Shown here: in pieces, positions 1-10,700 of the stretch
Position numbering within the stretch: position 1 is the first letter of the stretch
Layout: each line of letters opens with the position of its first letter
Source of the DNA: Cristatella mucedo
Lineage: Eukaryota > Bryozoa > Phylactolaemata > Cristatellidae
Assembly (NCBI GenBank): GCA_009760855.2
Contig: WPIO01000425.1
Location: forward strand, 1 to 49,058
Direction of reading: 5' to 3'
Length of the DNA: 49,058 nucleotides
The notes under the pieces: generated by a model
The model's input: only the letters and a program-made list of their open reading frames with translations
Databases searched by the model: none
What the model was told of the DNA's origin: nothing
Made by a program: the position numbers and the translations under genes

Positions 1-1256
1 ATATACCCATATTGTGAACGAACTGAACTCTCACTATCAACCTCATTTATCGGAAAAACGTTGAGGCTGAACTCAAGACTCGAACGTATTGCATGCTTCT
101 CGATGCAAATACTAAGTATAGAAAACCTCATGTCACCAATGAGTCAAGTGCAACTCCAAATCAATAATTAACTTTTGAAAATCAGTGGCTTATCGTTTTG
201 CTAAAATTGCTGCATATTTTGAATTCATAGCCCGGATTATGCTGGAGTCATTAGTGGTGGAAACTGAAGTCTTGTCAATAAGCCGGCCAAATGATATAAA
301 TATTGTTAGCTACATCAAATTGCCTTAGCGTTACTTACGAATCTCACATCAGGATGCTGATTAAACGTAGTTGATCAGAAAACCAGCTTCTGAATTGGCT
401 ATTTAAATTCAGTAAGTAGTAGATTACAAAAGAAGTAGTCGTGGCCTGACGTCCGGTTATAGAAAAAAATACGTAAACTCGAATGATTTAAAGTGCAGCA
501 ACTTGAACCGCTAGTATGCTGTCATACCTTGTCGTGGACACTCATCATTTTTCTGGAAGTCTACCGTCGCATCTAAGCAAGTGGTGATGATCAATACCCA
601 GTAGGGATAGATGCAGTCGTAAAAAACTGCTGCTGTCCTCTCTGCAAACGATCATTTGGCACGTGTATGATCAGCCTGCAGATCCTGCCAATACCTCAGA
701 GCCCACATTGTCATATATTGTGGTTCCTCTATCAGCTCAGCCATTCCCGTCAGCTCCAAAGACATCATTTTAATTTAGAAAACCCTAACGGATGTTATTC
801 ATCACACATAAACTCTCACCATTTAAATAATCTCAATGCGTATTCGCTTAATTGCAGAAATGTTAATGACAAATATCAGAAAACATAGGCATGGAAGGAA
901 CGAAAGCTCTATAGAACTTGAGCGGAATAATTTTTTTTTCAACAAGTAATTGCATGTAAAGTGTGGCCATACAAGCGGTTGTATGCTACTTTAATTACAA
1001 ATACTACGTCTTAATGCTTCCACTTGGTAAGTTAGATTTAAGGGTCATATTTTAACTTAAGATCGTTCAAATTGTAAGATCTGGACTCTAAATGTAACAT
1101 CAGCGATTTACAAATTTTAATAAGCAAGTCTGCATTTGAAATATATGTTCCTTCTTGTTGGATATTCATTAAAAACATGAGCTTTAAGTGGAACAATAAA
1201 CGATTATTGTTGAAGCAGCAACAGCAGGTTGTACTTCTTGCTTGCTCACACATGCC
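1..1256. repeat. Left arm of the peptide-gene unit, oldest copy
   Basis: This stretch aligns by eye with 25,985-27,225 and 33,180-34,400 in the same orientation, and with the right arms (for example 29,815-31,100) as reverse complement. The shared blocks include the ACTCGCAATCAACTT-like start, the TGATCAGCATGCAGATCCT-like block near 665-690 and the AATTTGTAAGTTCTGAA-like block near 1,060. Identity is clearly lower than between the other arms, so this is an old copy. The matching minus-strand peptide gene would lie just left of the window. No gene is seen apart from the short conserved frame at 502-576. Confidence 0.7.
502..576 (+). other. Conserved short reading frame in the arm
   Basis: These 25 codons, ending in TAA, align without indels with frames at 26,527-26,601 and 33,699-33,773 (+) and at 30,473-30,547, 37,605-37,679 and 43,279-43,353 (-). 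The shared pattern is EPL, then H, then LI, F and E(A/V)Y. Many differences between copies fall in third positions (GAA/GAG, CCA/CCG, CTA/CTG, TCG/TCA/TCT). It could be the end of a terminal exon or simply shared DNA. No start codon or promoter is visible, and in-frame stops lie shortly upstream. Confidence 0.35.
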
Positions 1257-1379
1257 AATGTCCCTCCAGGAATTTTGGAATCACTACTAAGGAAGCCATG
1301 CACCTATCAGTAACGTCCTATCACGATCGTCCTATCGTCCAATATACCTGTCAGTGACGTCAGGGAATTGAATTTTTTT

Positions 1380-1856
1380 CTGCATGTAACTTCGTGACCA
1401 CTGTAAGACAGTGTGCAGATACACTTCGGAATATACGTAGCCTTCCGTACGTATTCGATAGTCAACAGACTTCATCTCACCCAAAAAAGAGAAAGTGGGA
1501 AGCATAGTTGAATCACAAGAGCAGGAGAGGTAGTGAGTTACATGGAAGTAGCAGCTTAGGAAGCTGGAAATGATACCCAGCAGTGGGCAGTGTTACATCA
1601 GTTGCCGTTACTTAAGAATCGTTGAGGCGAGTTCCAGTGTCTACGACCCACTGAGTGAAAGCAACTGTAGCCGAAGGTTGTTTAGCTAAGAACGGAAACA
1701 GCGAATTCATTTTCATACGCGATCAGTCGACATGAGGAGGCTTAAACTGGTACAGCAGCTCATCTCAATCTGAGGATTCCTCCAGCTGCGAACGTTGTGC
1801 ATCAACTTGTGGGTCAGCTTATAAACTTAACTCCATATCCGTTGATAATCAACCAG
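1380..1856 (-). mobile_element. LINE-II fragment (CR1/L2-type), degenerate
   Basis: The stretch matches the minus-strand LINE-II copies at 32,580-33,120 and 44,600-45,120. Landmarks are ATTCGATAGTCAACAGACTTC near 1,455, AAAGAGAAAGTGGGAAGCA near 1,487, GGCGAGTTCCA near 1,625 and a GTGGGTCAGC-like block near 1,810. It covers the end of the reverse transcriptase ORF and is full of stops and indels. It separates the arm from the inverted centre segment. Confidence 0.65.
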
Positions 1857-3660
1857 CAGCAATTAGAGCTCTCAGCTCATGAAATTCCCAGCAACACCTA
1901 GGCAAAAGCTTGAAGTATTGGGTTTATTGTAGTATAATAATGCCGGATAACGACATTCTTGGCCAGCCATTGGTTATATTTTATATGTGCTGTAATCGCT
2001 TATTGGATCAGGCAACAGCTTTTCCCATCCTCAATCCTGGGGTCGTGGGTTGGACTCTTAGTATATCAGATCATTTACAAACGCTGATAGATTGCTGGTA
2101 GCCTTTAAGGCTCTTCCACCCTTATACGAAAATATACTGGTAGATCAGGCGGTTATCTGTAAATGAGAATACATACAACAGCATACTTGTTAACCAACCA
2201 CGTCAACCTAATATTATCCTAGGTGCTGTAAATTTGCAGTTACGAAAGCGAGATGCAACAGTCAGTGCTAAAAAGCACAATGTCAACAAGAATGGCAATG
2301 CTGGAAGTAACGCCTATAGCCACTTCACTTAAAATTACGTTAGTGGCAGCAAGCACAGTGTTTGTACTCCAAGGACAAGTCACAAAGAACTAATAAATGC
2401 TGCAATTTTCAAATAGACAATGTAGCTTCCTCAAAGTTTTCAAACCTCAGGAAGTCATGGCGTCAGTCCACTAAAAGTTGCAGACTTTAGGAAATTACGA
2501 AAAAACGGTATTGCCTCCCAATTAATAAACGATTGTACCAGGAACAGCTGAACGATTCATATCAAAAAACGGGTAAAATGCCATCATGCACTAACAGCTG
2601 GACGCATTTGCGAAAAGGTCTGCTAAAAGGAACCAACGTTTGCAAAAGATATGCCTGTCTTCATAGCTTCGCACCGATTAGGAGGGCGTGAGTGCTCGGG
2701 CTGGACACTCACTAGCCTCGATTTACAGAATTCACGGCTAGATGCAAAATACGCATGGCTAAATTAAAATGCAGTATCCCGGTTCAAGTAAGCCCACAAT
2801 TTAGCAAGTTTACATTGAATTCTAACGTTTGTATTAAGTGTACAAGCAGGTGATCCAGTATTGCCTCCACAAGCAGCAGCAATTACCGTTAAAAGCGTCT
2901 TCCAGGTATTTGTTTCAGGACAAAATATTGTTAGGCAATGCTCTTGCATTCAATCGTGTATAAACTACCAACGAAGTCTTTTTTTAAACAAAAGTCAATA
3001 AAAAACTCCAAGTCCATATCAGAGAAGCCAGTTTTGAACATGAACTGAGGAAATTGCCTTTTACGAGTAGCTCTGCTTGACGACGGATTTTGTCCAGCAA
3101 CCAGTGCACCTGTTTTCGGTTTTAGCTAACGTGAATAGCAAGGGTCTAGTTAGCCTTAAAGCTCGCACTCATTTAAATAAATAAAGGAATGTATTCGCTG
3201 TCTTTGCAACGAATCAAAGGCTATCGTGTAAATCATCTCTTGCCAAACAATTGACTCCTCTACAATCAGCATTATGTTTCCTGCGAAAGGTGGCTGTTTG
3301 GGAATGCTACCATTACACCAAACCCTCTTGAACGTGAGGCTACCATCGGCCAGCAATCTATCAGCCTAATAAATGTATCCGAAGTACATGTCGGTTTTCG
3401 TCCTGCCCAGCACACGAGCCTCAAATAGAAAGTAAGGCAGAAGTATTTGTAAACTCCTCCTTATCATCAGCTTCGCATCACAGCTCGCTGTAGCAGTGCC
3501 TATGAATTAGCAGAGAGCTTTACTAGTTAAGTCATGTGGACATCTTTATTGCCATCGGAATGTATGCAGGCCAAGATATTTTTGCCATTCGTTGTACATT
3601 TTTTGGCTGCTGGCACTCTGATAAGCTTCAGTCGAACAACAATACACATCTTTACTGACA
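1857..3660. repeat. Centre segment of the unit, inverted
   Basis: The segment is the diverged reverse complement of about 34,560-36,355, the centre of the C unit. Anchors are AGAGCTCTCAG near 1,865, a CAGGCGGTTATCTGTAAATG block at 2,143, CTTCATAGCTTCGCACCGATT near 2,660, a TTTTGTCCAGCAACCAG block near 3,090 and the CACGAGCC block near 3,414. It holds an old tRNA-like SINE (about 1,975-2,160) and minus-strand LINE-I debris (about 2,265-2,460). Its orientation relative to the flanking arm is opposite to that in the A/B and C units. Confidence 0.6.
1975..2160 (+). mobile_element. Probable tRNA-derived SINE (old copy)
   Basis: A GGATCAGGC block near 2,005 resembles a pol III A box. A GGTCGTGGGTTGGACTC block at 2,041-2,057 resembles a B box (consensus GGTTCGANNCC), about 35 bases downstream. 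The same arrangement recurs on the minus strand near 28,908-29,120, 36,054-36,265 and 41,400-41,530. Because the copies lie inside the duplicated centre, they may all come from a single insertion. Confidence 0.4.
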
Positions 3661-4479
3661 ATTAATCTCTACAAGAGAGTCATTAGCCTGTTACTCACTC
3701 ATTAAGGGCATACAAGGTAACCAAATCAGCTGAAATCACAACCGAATAGACTCATGTGATTAACCCATTTAGTGACACTTACTAAAGAAGATGCAATTTG
3801 CCAATTTCCTAGAATCTTTTTGCACTCATATTCTCTCGCACTGTAGGTCGTTACAAGATTGTGTTCGTCTTGACAAGCAACAGCATGTCGAGGCATTGCA
3901 TAGCGTTCCAGCTTAGTTTTTAGTTTGTGATGGGTGCTTTAAATCACGATTTTGTCTGGTATGGAGCATATTGATAGCCAGGATAGATGTGAACCAGTTG
4001 TGGCGAGTGAGCAGTTACAGGCCGCTGCAGCACGACTGTATTACGATTTCAGAGTAAACAACCTTTATTCGTCGATGATTTCGTAAAACGAGCTGCCAAA
4101 ATTAGAGGATGCCTAAACTGGAGTGGCACACGAATTACATGCAACGGTTGTGAGATCGTCGACTTACATATAATGCCCAAGCATTCAATTTAAATCTAGT
4201 CCTTCGATCGATGACTGTAACTATCATCCTGTACCATATTTAGATTGACTGAGCTGCTGCTAGCCGTGCCACAGCCACGGTACACCACCACTTTTTACCT
4301 TTCGCCTTACCCATAAGGTGCTTTGGCTAAACTACAAGAGCATCTCGTCCAACGACCCAATATGATCTTTATTATATTGTTCGATATAATTTAAAACACT
4401 ATTCAAATATCCTAATTATTCCTGCAGTGTGATTTCACGTCAACTGCTCCCCTATTTCCGCCATCTGGGATGGAATTCG
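3661..4479. repeat. Outer centre segment, no gene
   Basis: Parts align with 40,870-41,350: GACACTTACTAAAGAAGATGC near 3,772, a GCTGCCAAAATTAGAGG block near 4,092 and a TTGTGAGATCGTC block near 4,147. No coding frame, RNA gene or transposon end is recognisable. It appears to be an old part of the duplicated unit found only here and in the D unit. Confidence 0.45.
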
Positions 4480-5165
4480 CGTCTTTATGGCTCAAAAGTA
4501 GAGCTACTAATATATGTCTGAGATGAGTTGCAGTTCAGCTTTGGCAGTGCCTTTTTGACGAGTGGCTAGATAAAATTGCTAAAATTCGTGCTTTAAATGT
4601 AGACAATATGTTTTGAAAAGGCCTTTCATTGGGAAAAGCCAATCAGCTTCAGACCCAACTCTGCCTAATATCAGCTAAATGACCTTACTAAAACTTGAGC
4701 TGGTTTAGACGTAGGCAATACAACAAAAGTGCTTCGCACAATCATTAAATCCCATACCGACTTCTGCAACTCACTTGTTCCTGCACTGTCCTGCAATTCG
4801 GAGCCTATAGTCGGTGCTAAACTCTATAATGAGGCTTGTCTGGTGTGAGACTCCCACTTGTCACATCAGGCCACTTCTTGCCGATCTGCACTATCTGCCG
4901 ATCAAGCCCTGACTTGAAGACTTCTTCAATCACGCTTGTGCACCTCATTATGATTGGCCTGCCTACCTCTAAGAGCGATTCCAACCCAACCAGAAAATGC
5001 AGCATGCGTCCGGTTTTCCTGAATCAAACCGTTTAGGTAAACCTCATACTAATAAACAATCCTACGGATGCAGTGTTTTTACTTCTTACACTCCTATAAC
5101 GTGGAACTCTCTCCGGTCAGACGTTATGACGTCACCTGACTCACAGAAATTTTTAAGAAATATTG
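4480..5165 (+). mobile_element. LINE-I fragment (CR1/L2-type), 3' part of ORF2
   Basis: Conceptual translation gives scattered pieces of the region after the reverse transcriptase: a YRLLQLTCSC-like frame for the usual SRLDYCNSL block (near 4,755), a CTICRSSPDLK stretch in place of LHWLPVKQRIDFK (near 4,890), and a WNSLRSDVMT stretch in place of AWNSLP (near 5,100). Several frameshifts are needed, so it is dead. The (ATT)n tail is not preserved. Confidence 0.6.
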
Positions 5166-6155
5166 AATTATAGAATCAACTATTATCTCCAGTGGTGGAA
5201 CTTAATTACCAGCCACTTAACGATAACTAGTTGTCTGAAGTCATTTTCGCTAAGAAGAAATACTTACTCTTTAGATATCCTTAGAGGGACTGTGACTCAG
5301 GAGACAATGAGCATCGGTAGACGGGTCTGCAGGGAATGAGACTGCCTGAGAAGCTGAAGGATTTTGAGTGGGAGAGATGCGGCCAATTGCTCTTGGCAAA
5401 TGGCTCTGTAGTCCCGTATAAACCCTTGCATTGGAATCAGCTGTGGGGACATCCGTCTACAACAAACTATCGTTAGCTTTCTTGCGTTTTCTGGTAAAAA
5501 AGAATCTCGACAGCTCCAAAGCAGTTCATGAGCAAATTATAATCAGTGCTGTTGAGGAGCAGAGCCTAGATAATAAGGAAGCAAAAGTGCCGGGAAAAGT
5601 TTGGAGCTCACTTCGGACTAAATTTGCGACCCACCAACGCTTGAACAATTTAAATGTAATAAACCACCTCTGATAATCACGGTACAGTTGACAGTGCTCC
5701 TTTGTGAGCAAGCGTTTTCTGACACAGCCCACACTACAACTAGCCTTATTTTACAATTGGATACTCAGCATGTCACATCTAGCAATGTCATGCATTTACT
5801 TACTGTGAGAATTACCACCAATTTTGTACCGTGCTTTCCCAACGACCAAGTTACCGTGACTCAATATTCTGCAAATTAAACTTACAAGTTTTGAAATTGT
5901 GAAGCACTGGTTCAAATCGGCGAATAGCTATGTTCAACTTGAATAAATCTGAATTCACAATCTCAAACATTTATGAGCTTTTAAAACGTTTAAAATGTCA
6001 CCCGTCAAGCTATAGTGTTGATTAGGGGTTATTATTACTACTGAAGTTGAACCAAGACGCTTGGATAGCCACTTTTACTTGAGAATACTTGCAAAAGAAC
6101 CATAAATCAGGGGTCACTCTACAAATAATACTGAAAACAATGATGCCTTCGATAA
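5166..6155. other. No gene recognised
   Basis: This stretch holds only short frames. The largest is 80 codons at 5,431-5,673 (+). It has no recognisable domain, splice context or second copy in the window. Its position between centre and right arm suggests a badly decayed part of the unit. Confidence 0.3.
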
Positions 6156-6960
6156 ATCTCTCTGAGATAACTTTTTTATTGTAGATACTCATAGCATCTG
6201 CATACTAATCCCTCACAAGCAAAGTGATCCTTCCAGCATGTACAGCAGCGGCTTTATGCCTGCATTTATCCTGCCAGGTATAAATAGTCATCGTTAGCTA
6301 GCATGTGAGGCAGGCTTCAGGAGAAATGAGAAATGCGAACAGCTCGGCACGGCAGTCAAATGTCAGTTCAATTTTGTATGCCTTTCACTCTCATGGGAAT
6401 GCATATCTTCTATTGCCATCATAGCAAATTGCTCAAAATGAAGGGAGCAAATTATTCATGCTCACTGCAGCCTGATTTTAAGTTGCTGCTTCACGTGGTC
6501 TACTTTACTACATATCAAAACGTCAAAGTCACGAAAAAAAATTCTGTCAGTCACCCTCATTTAATGTCCATGTATGGTATTCATAAAGCAGAATTAATAG
6601 AGTTTACAACTTACCAAATTCTTTTTTGGCATCCTTTATCTTTCATGCTTAGGACCCAAGCACAGCTGGTCATGTGAACTCAATAGACATAGCTGCTCAA
6701 CAAAACCAGTTTTGAGTTTCAAAAAAAGCTTGATTGCCAGTTTTAGATGATTTTTACCCACATGAGTTGGTGAGACTTAAGTATTCGCATCAGGTGGCTG
6801 CATGCTTTAGGTTGTTCATCCATGGATAGAGTGTCAACATTTTGCAAATAAATGAGTGGAATCACGAATCGCGAATCTTCCAGCTCATCGATTGTTGCAG
6901 TAACTTCATAGCTCTACTTGACACAATTGTGGTCATATTATGATGTTTTCGAAAGTAGCT
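6156..6960. repeat. Right arm upstream of pseudogene F
   Basis: The stretch aligns in the same orientation with 30,350-31,100 and 38,050-39,110. Shared blocks are a CATCTGCAT near 6,196, AGTGATCCTTC near 6,225, a TTTATGCCTGCATTTATC block near 6,253, CTCTCATGGGAATGC near 6,389, and GTGAACTCAATAGAC followed by GAGTTTCAAAA near 6,674. The arm is interrupted by LINE-I insertions and then continues from 7,216 to 7,429. Confidence 0.6.
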
Positions 6961-6984
6961 GCGATGGAAGAGTTACTACACCGA

Positions 6985-7215
6985 ACTGTCCCTGCGATTC
7001 GTCCTGTATGTGCTTGTGCATGTTGTAACAGAGCATGCTGCCACTAACCACACGTGCATGCTGACTATGTGCATGTCACCCTTAACCATGTTATTTTTGT
7101 TGTGTATCAAGCATGATACCACTCATAGTTTGATCGCGTTTCCTTTCCAGCAAATTTAAAGTGTCAGGAAAGAGATCGGGTTCTCAGAGGCCTTTTTATC
7201 ATGGGAATAATTTTT
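6985..7215 (+). mobile_element. LINE-I 3' end inside the F arm
   Basis: This is the 3' untranslated end of LINE-I: CCCTGCGATTCGTCC, a GCATGCTGCCACTAACCAC block, GCATGTCACCC and CAGCAAATTTAAAGTGTCAGGAAAGAGAT-like sequence, ending in a decayed AATAATTTTTAGTAT tail. It sits at nearly the same place in the arm as the longer LINE-I insertion at 43,928-45,554 in the D arm. Confidence 0.7.
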
Positions 7216-7429
7216 AGTATCACAATGAGCATTTCCAGCATTTCTTAAAATACAACCAGTTACAAGGCAGAAAATCACGTAAAGTCGCGAATCGATGAGC
7301 TTTTTCATTGCCGTTGCAGTTATAATTTGAGAAGTCAGACAGGAGTGATTTCTAGGCAAAGGCCGCCTGTGAAAGAGAGGGGTAGTTTCATTGTGTTATC
7401 ATGTCACAACATATGCACTAACTTTGCAA
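7216..7429. repeat. Right arm of F, continued
   Basis: The stretch corresponds to 31,135-31,300 and 45,590-45,760. The block TTCCAGCATTTCTTAAAATAC and the following CGCGAATCGATGAGC align with TTCCAGAAATTATTGGAATAC and the TGAATCGAGTCC region of the B arm. About 0.4 kb of arm that should follow, including the promoter-proximal part, is missing. Confidence 0.5.
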
Positions 7430-9575
7430 TAATTTTAAAAATTATATATTTTGAATAGCACCCTCCGAGAACTCCAACTTTTTCTAGGACTTTAAATTTG
7501 CTGCGTAGGAAGATTAATCTAATAGTTAATGATAGCATGCTGCTTCAGATTTAAAAGCTTAATTCGGAAAAATTCTTCTAGAGCTAGCCATCACGTCCGA
7601 TCCATATCCAAGATTAGGAGCTGTCTCCTACAGTGGCTTGTAAAAAATTTAGCTACCTCCTTAGTTCTGTCTCGGCTTGATTATTGGAATTATCTTTTGG
7701 CTGGGCTGCCAAAGAAAGCTATTGTGATACTGCAGACGAATATGGATACGGCTTCTAGGCTAGTCTTTAAGTCCCAGCGGTTTGGGCACGTTTCCCCTTT
7801 GTTAAAAGAGGTAAGATGGTTGCCGGTTGAGCAACTGGTACAGAGCAAAGTTCGTACGCTGCCTCACCAGGCCCTCACGGCTTGGTTCCTTCGTATCTAG
7901 CTGAACTGCTGCATCAGTTGCAGCTTTTTCGCGCCCTCAGGTCCTGTGTGGACAATACATTTGTCGTTCCATTCCACTGCTTAAAGACAGTTGGCGACAG
8001 AAGCATTAGCTGTGCTGGCTCTAGACTGTGGAACTCGCTTCTACAATTCTTGTGCAACGACAACTACTCTCCTGCTGCTGACTATGGCCAATTCTTTTCA
8101 GAGATCCTGAGCTGCTACTTCAATGGTACTCACTACCTGAACTACTCTCCCGACTTTGCTACGCTTCACACTTTCTCTTTGTTGCGTGAGACGAAGTCTG
8201 TTAGCTATCGAATGCGTACCGAAAGCTGCTTAGGCTGTGAGTGCGCCATACAAAACTCTACTTCGTAACACCCACACGGTCTTTATGACTTTGTGGAGTT
8301 ACAGACGGAGACACATTACATTGCTTGCTCAATAAACAGCGAGAACAGCATGGTTAGGGGACATGCACTGGGCCAGCCGGCAACTATGGTTTGTGGCAGC
8401 ATGCTTAGTGTCAGTAAGCAGACGCACATAAAAAACGAATCGCAGGGACCCACTAAATGCTAGGACGAGTAGATGTGTCTTAAGTTTGCGTTTAGATTGT
8501 GTCTTTATATGTATCTTTAGTTTCATTTTCAAAGTAGAAAGGCCAGGAGATGACGTGACATAAGTCTGAAGTGAGTTCCAGCGTTTTGAAGCATATGTAC
8601 TGAAGGCGCAGCCAATCATGAATTGGAGGTATGTACGAGGTATAGACAAGCAGTCCAATTCCAAAAGCAGGTGGTACAATGCTTAGCTTGGTTGTGGAGT
8701 AGATTAATAGGTAGGCTCGAGCCAAAGAATGAAGGGACCTAAAAGTGAGTGACAAAATCTATAAGTCGGTGCGTTGCTCGACTGGGAGCCAGTGCAGGTT
8801 TGATGAAATGTTGCGTGATGTGGCAAATGCGACACTCACGAAAGACAAGCCTAGCTGCAGAGTTCTGCACTAGCTGTAAGCACCTGATTTCACAGGCCAG
8901 TCAACCAGCAAGCAGTGAGTTAAAAATTCCAGACTGAATTTCACAATTGTTGCATCGACCAATTAGGTCGTGTTATCCCTGTCTAAGCTAGTCCAAATTG
9001 CAGCAACGTTGTGTAGCTGAACGTAGGCAGACTTGACTATGGAGCTAATGTATGTGTCTAATGAAAGGTCACCTCGGAACATAATACTCTGATGTTGTGC
9101 AGACTCCACATGAGATATGCTGCAGAGCCGATTTTGAGAGTTAGCTTTTCCAATTTCTGAATCACGCTTGGTTTGCCCATAACCAGTAAGTTTGTTTGAT
9201 TATCATTCAATGGCGGAAGCTTTGCTGCCATCCACATGCTGCTGCCTTCCATACACGCAGCCAGGAATTTGAGAGCATTCGACTTGCATAAGGACTGGGA
9301 TAAATCAAAGCACAGATACAACTGCTGCATCTCCATAGTAGTGAAAGCCGAGATTGAGCTTGGCAATCACATAGGCAGGAGATATATTATAAACCATGAT
9401 AATAACGGAACAAGGATAGATCCTCGAGGTACCCCATTTTTTAACAGCGTCCTTGGATGATCTTCGTCCATTCACATTATTGCTCTGGAGTATCCCACTG
9501 ATATAGGACCAGAACCATTGCAGTGCCGTGCCAGTGAGGCATATGCGAGATGAGAGGTGCTCTTGAAGGACTTTG
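7430..9575 (-). mobile_element. LINE-I (CR1/L2-type), 5'-truncated, split by LINE-II
   Basis: This minus-strand LINE-I has its 3' tail at 7,430-7,540 and resumes at about 8,323. Reading leftward from 9,575, the translation contains EHLSSRICLTGTALQWF and WSYISG, an IAKLNLGFHYYGD motif, and LHNIRVL- and LHWLPV-type downstream pieces. The usual YADD catalytic box reads YYGD here (near 9,325-9,350), and there are several frameshifts, so the element is inactive. Its truncated 5' end abuts exon 1 of pseudogene F. Confidence 0.8.
7541..8322 (+). mobile_element. LINE-II fragment nested in LINE-I
   Basis: The translation shows HHVRSISKIRS, SRLDYWNYLLAGLP, RFGHVSPLLKEVRWLPVEQ, a PSYLAELLHQL continuation in the next frame and GSRLWNSLLQF. 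This is the standard order for the end of CR1/L2-type ORF2. The 3' end has the family's GACTTTGTGGAGTTACAGACGG block and a short ACATTACATT tail. LINE-I sequence flanks it on both sides, so it inserted later. One frameshift near 7,890 splits the ORF. Confidence 0.8.
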
Positions 9576-10054
9576 TATCCCTTCCACGTGGAGCTTCGGC
9601 CGCTCAAGTAATTCAGGTGAGTCTCGAAGTAGTTTAAAAGATTATCCGGAAACATTTTCTGAGAGCTCTATGTTTGACCATATAGCAATTACACTCTTTC
9701 GATCATATTTTTGCAGGAATCACAACAATATGTCCAGTTTAGCAGTAAATCTCTGTGTCAACTCACTTAAGTCGTTAAAGATAAATCTGTTACAATCCCC
9801 TATTTAGTCGATGATTGTTGTCGGCTACTTGCTGTAAGAGGACTAAAAAAAAAAATTAATAATGTAAAGTACGAGGAGTTCAAACGAATCTTGCTTGACG
9901 CTTTGGTAGGGCAAAGCTGATTGGTGCTGCTGTACATGCGGGTCCAACACTTATGCAGAGAGCAGCACGTTTGGTTGATGGAGCCGCTCACGTTTTTGCT
10001 GGTGTAGCACAGGGTGTTGCACACGGTTACAATCAGAGGACCGATAACGCGTGA
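9572..10054 (+). pseudogene. Peptide-gene copy F (pseudogene)
   Basis: Three exon remnants match copy A. Exon 1 is the end of the signal peptide (9,572-9,616) with an intact GTGAGT donor. Exon 2 is 9,717-9,780 after a TTTTTGCAG acceptor. Exon 3 is 9,868-10,054. Exon 3 still shows the Lys-Arg codons AAACGA and the Ala/Gly-rich tail (RAARLVDGAAHVF). Lesions: the first codons are replaced by LINE-I sequence, exon 2 has a TAA, the exon-2 donor reads GATAAAT, the exon-3 acceptor reads TAA instead of TAG, and exon 3 has a TGA and a frameshift after DALVG. An AATAAA lies at 10,090-10,095. Confidence 0.7.
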
Positions 10055-10204
10055 GGTCAGGATAAATGCCTGCATCTGATATTGTCCACAATAAAACCTG
10101 TAGAATTGTCGAGCTGCTTGAAATATCGGACGCACTTGTTTTATGACATTACAGAGTGCATCTAAAAGATCCGGATTACCAAATTAACCAATAATTAAAA
10201 AGTT

Positions 10205-10700
10205 GATCCTTCCAACCTTCACTAGCTCCCAATCCAGAAGCTTCCGACTTCAAGCTTCTGGGCCTACTCCCCACCCAACCAGACAAGGCACCGTGCTGGC
10301 GGCTTTTCTGAGTCGTCCATTTAGCTAATCTAATACGGATCTTAAATGCTGTCGATACCCAGCCTGTAATCTATATGCTCCCATGGTGTGGAATTTACTC
10401 CCGAAGGCGCGAAAAACTCCCCTGACTTGACGACGTTTTGTTATTCCCAGTATATGGTGCCTTTTTATTGATTATCGCTTTCATGCTTAGTTGTACTTAA
10501 AATGCTCATGCTACTACTAACTGCATTTGCATATTGATGCTGTGCTTTGAATGTCACCCTGAGTTCGTTAGGCTTGTTTGCACTGTGCATGTTATCACTT
10601 ACTTTTGATCCTGCTGTGCTTACACCAAAGGTAAAGTTCAAGGAAAAATATGTTCTGATGGTGCCGTCAAAAATTATTATAATTGCTATTATTATTAACT
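10205..10700 (+). mobile_element. LINE-I 3' end
   Basis: The stretch carries LINE-I landmarks in order: CCCACCCAACCAGACAAG (the SDLLP-type block), TGTGGAATTTACTCCC, the CCTGACTTGACGAC block, GTCACCCTGAG, an AAGGTAAAGTTCAAGG block and a GCTATTATTATTAAC tail. It is a 5'-truncated, decayed copy directly downstream of pseudogene F. Confidence 0.65.

Noticed and set aside
5431-5673. 80-codon frame (+)
   Set aside because: It has no domain, no second copy in the window and no splice or promoter signals. The length is within chance for this amount of DNA.
6333-6677. 114-codon frame (+)
   Set aside because: It lies in arm repeat sequence whose other copies are not open in this frame.
9550-9807. 85-codon frame with ATG at the start of copy F
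   Set aside because: The ATG lies in LINE-I sequence read on the opposite strand, and the frame runs through intron 1. It is not the signal peptide frame.
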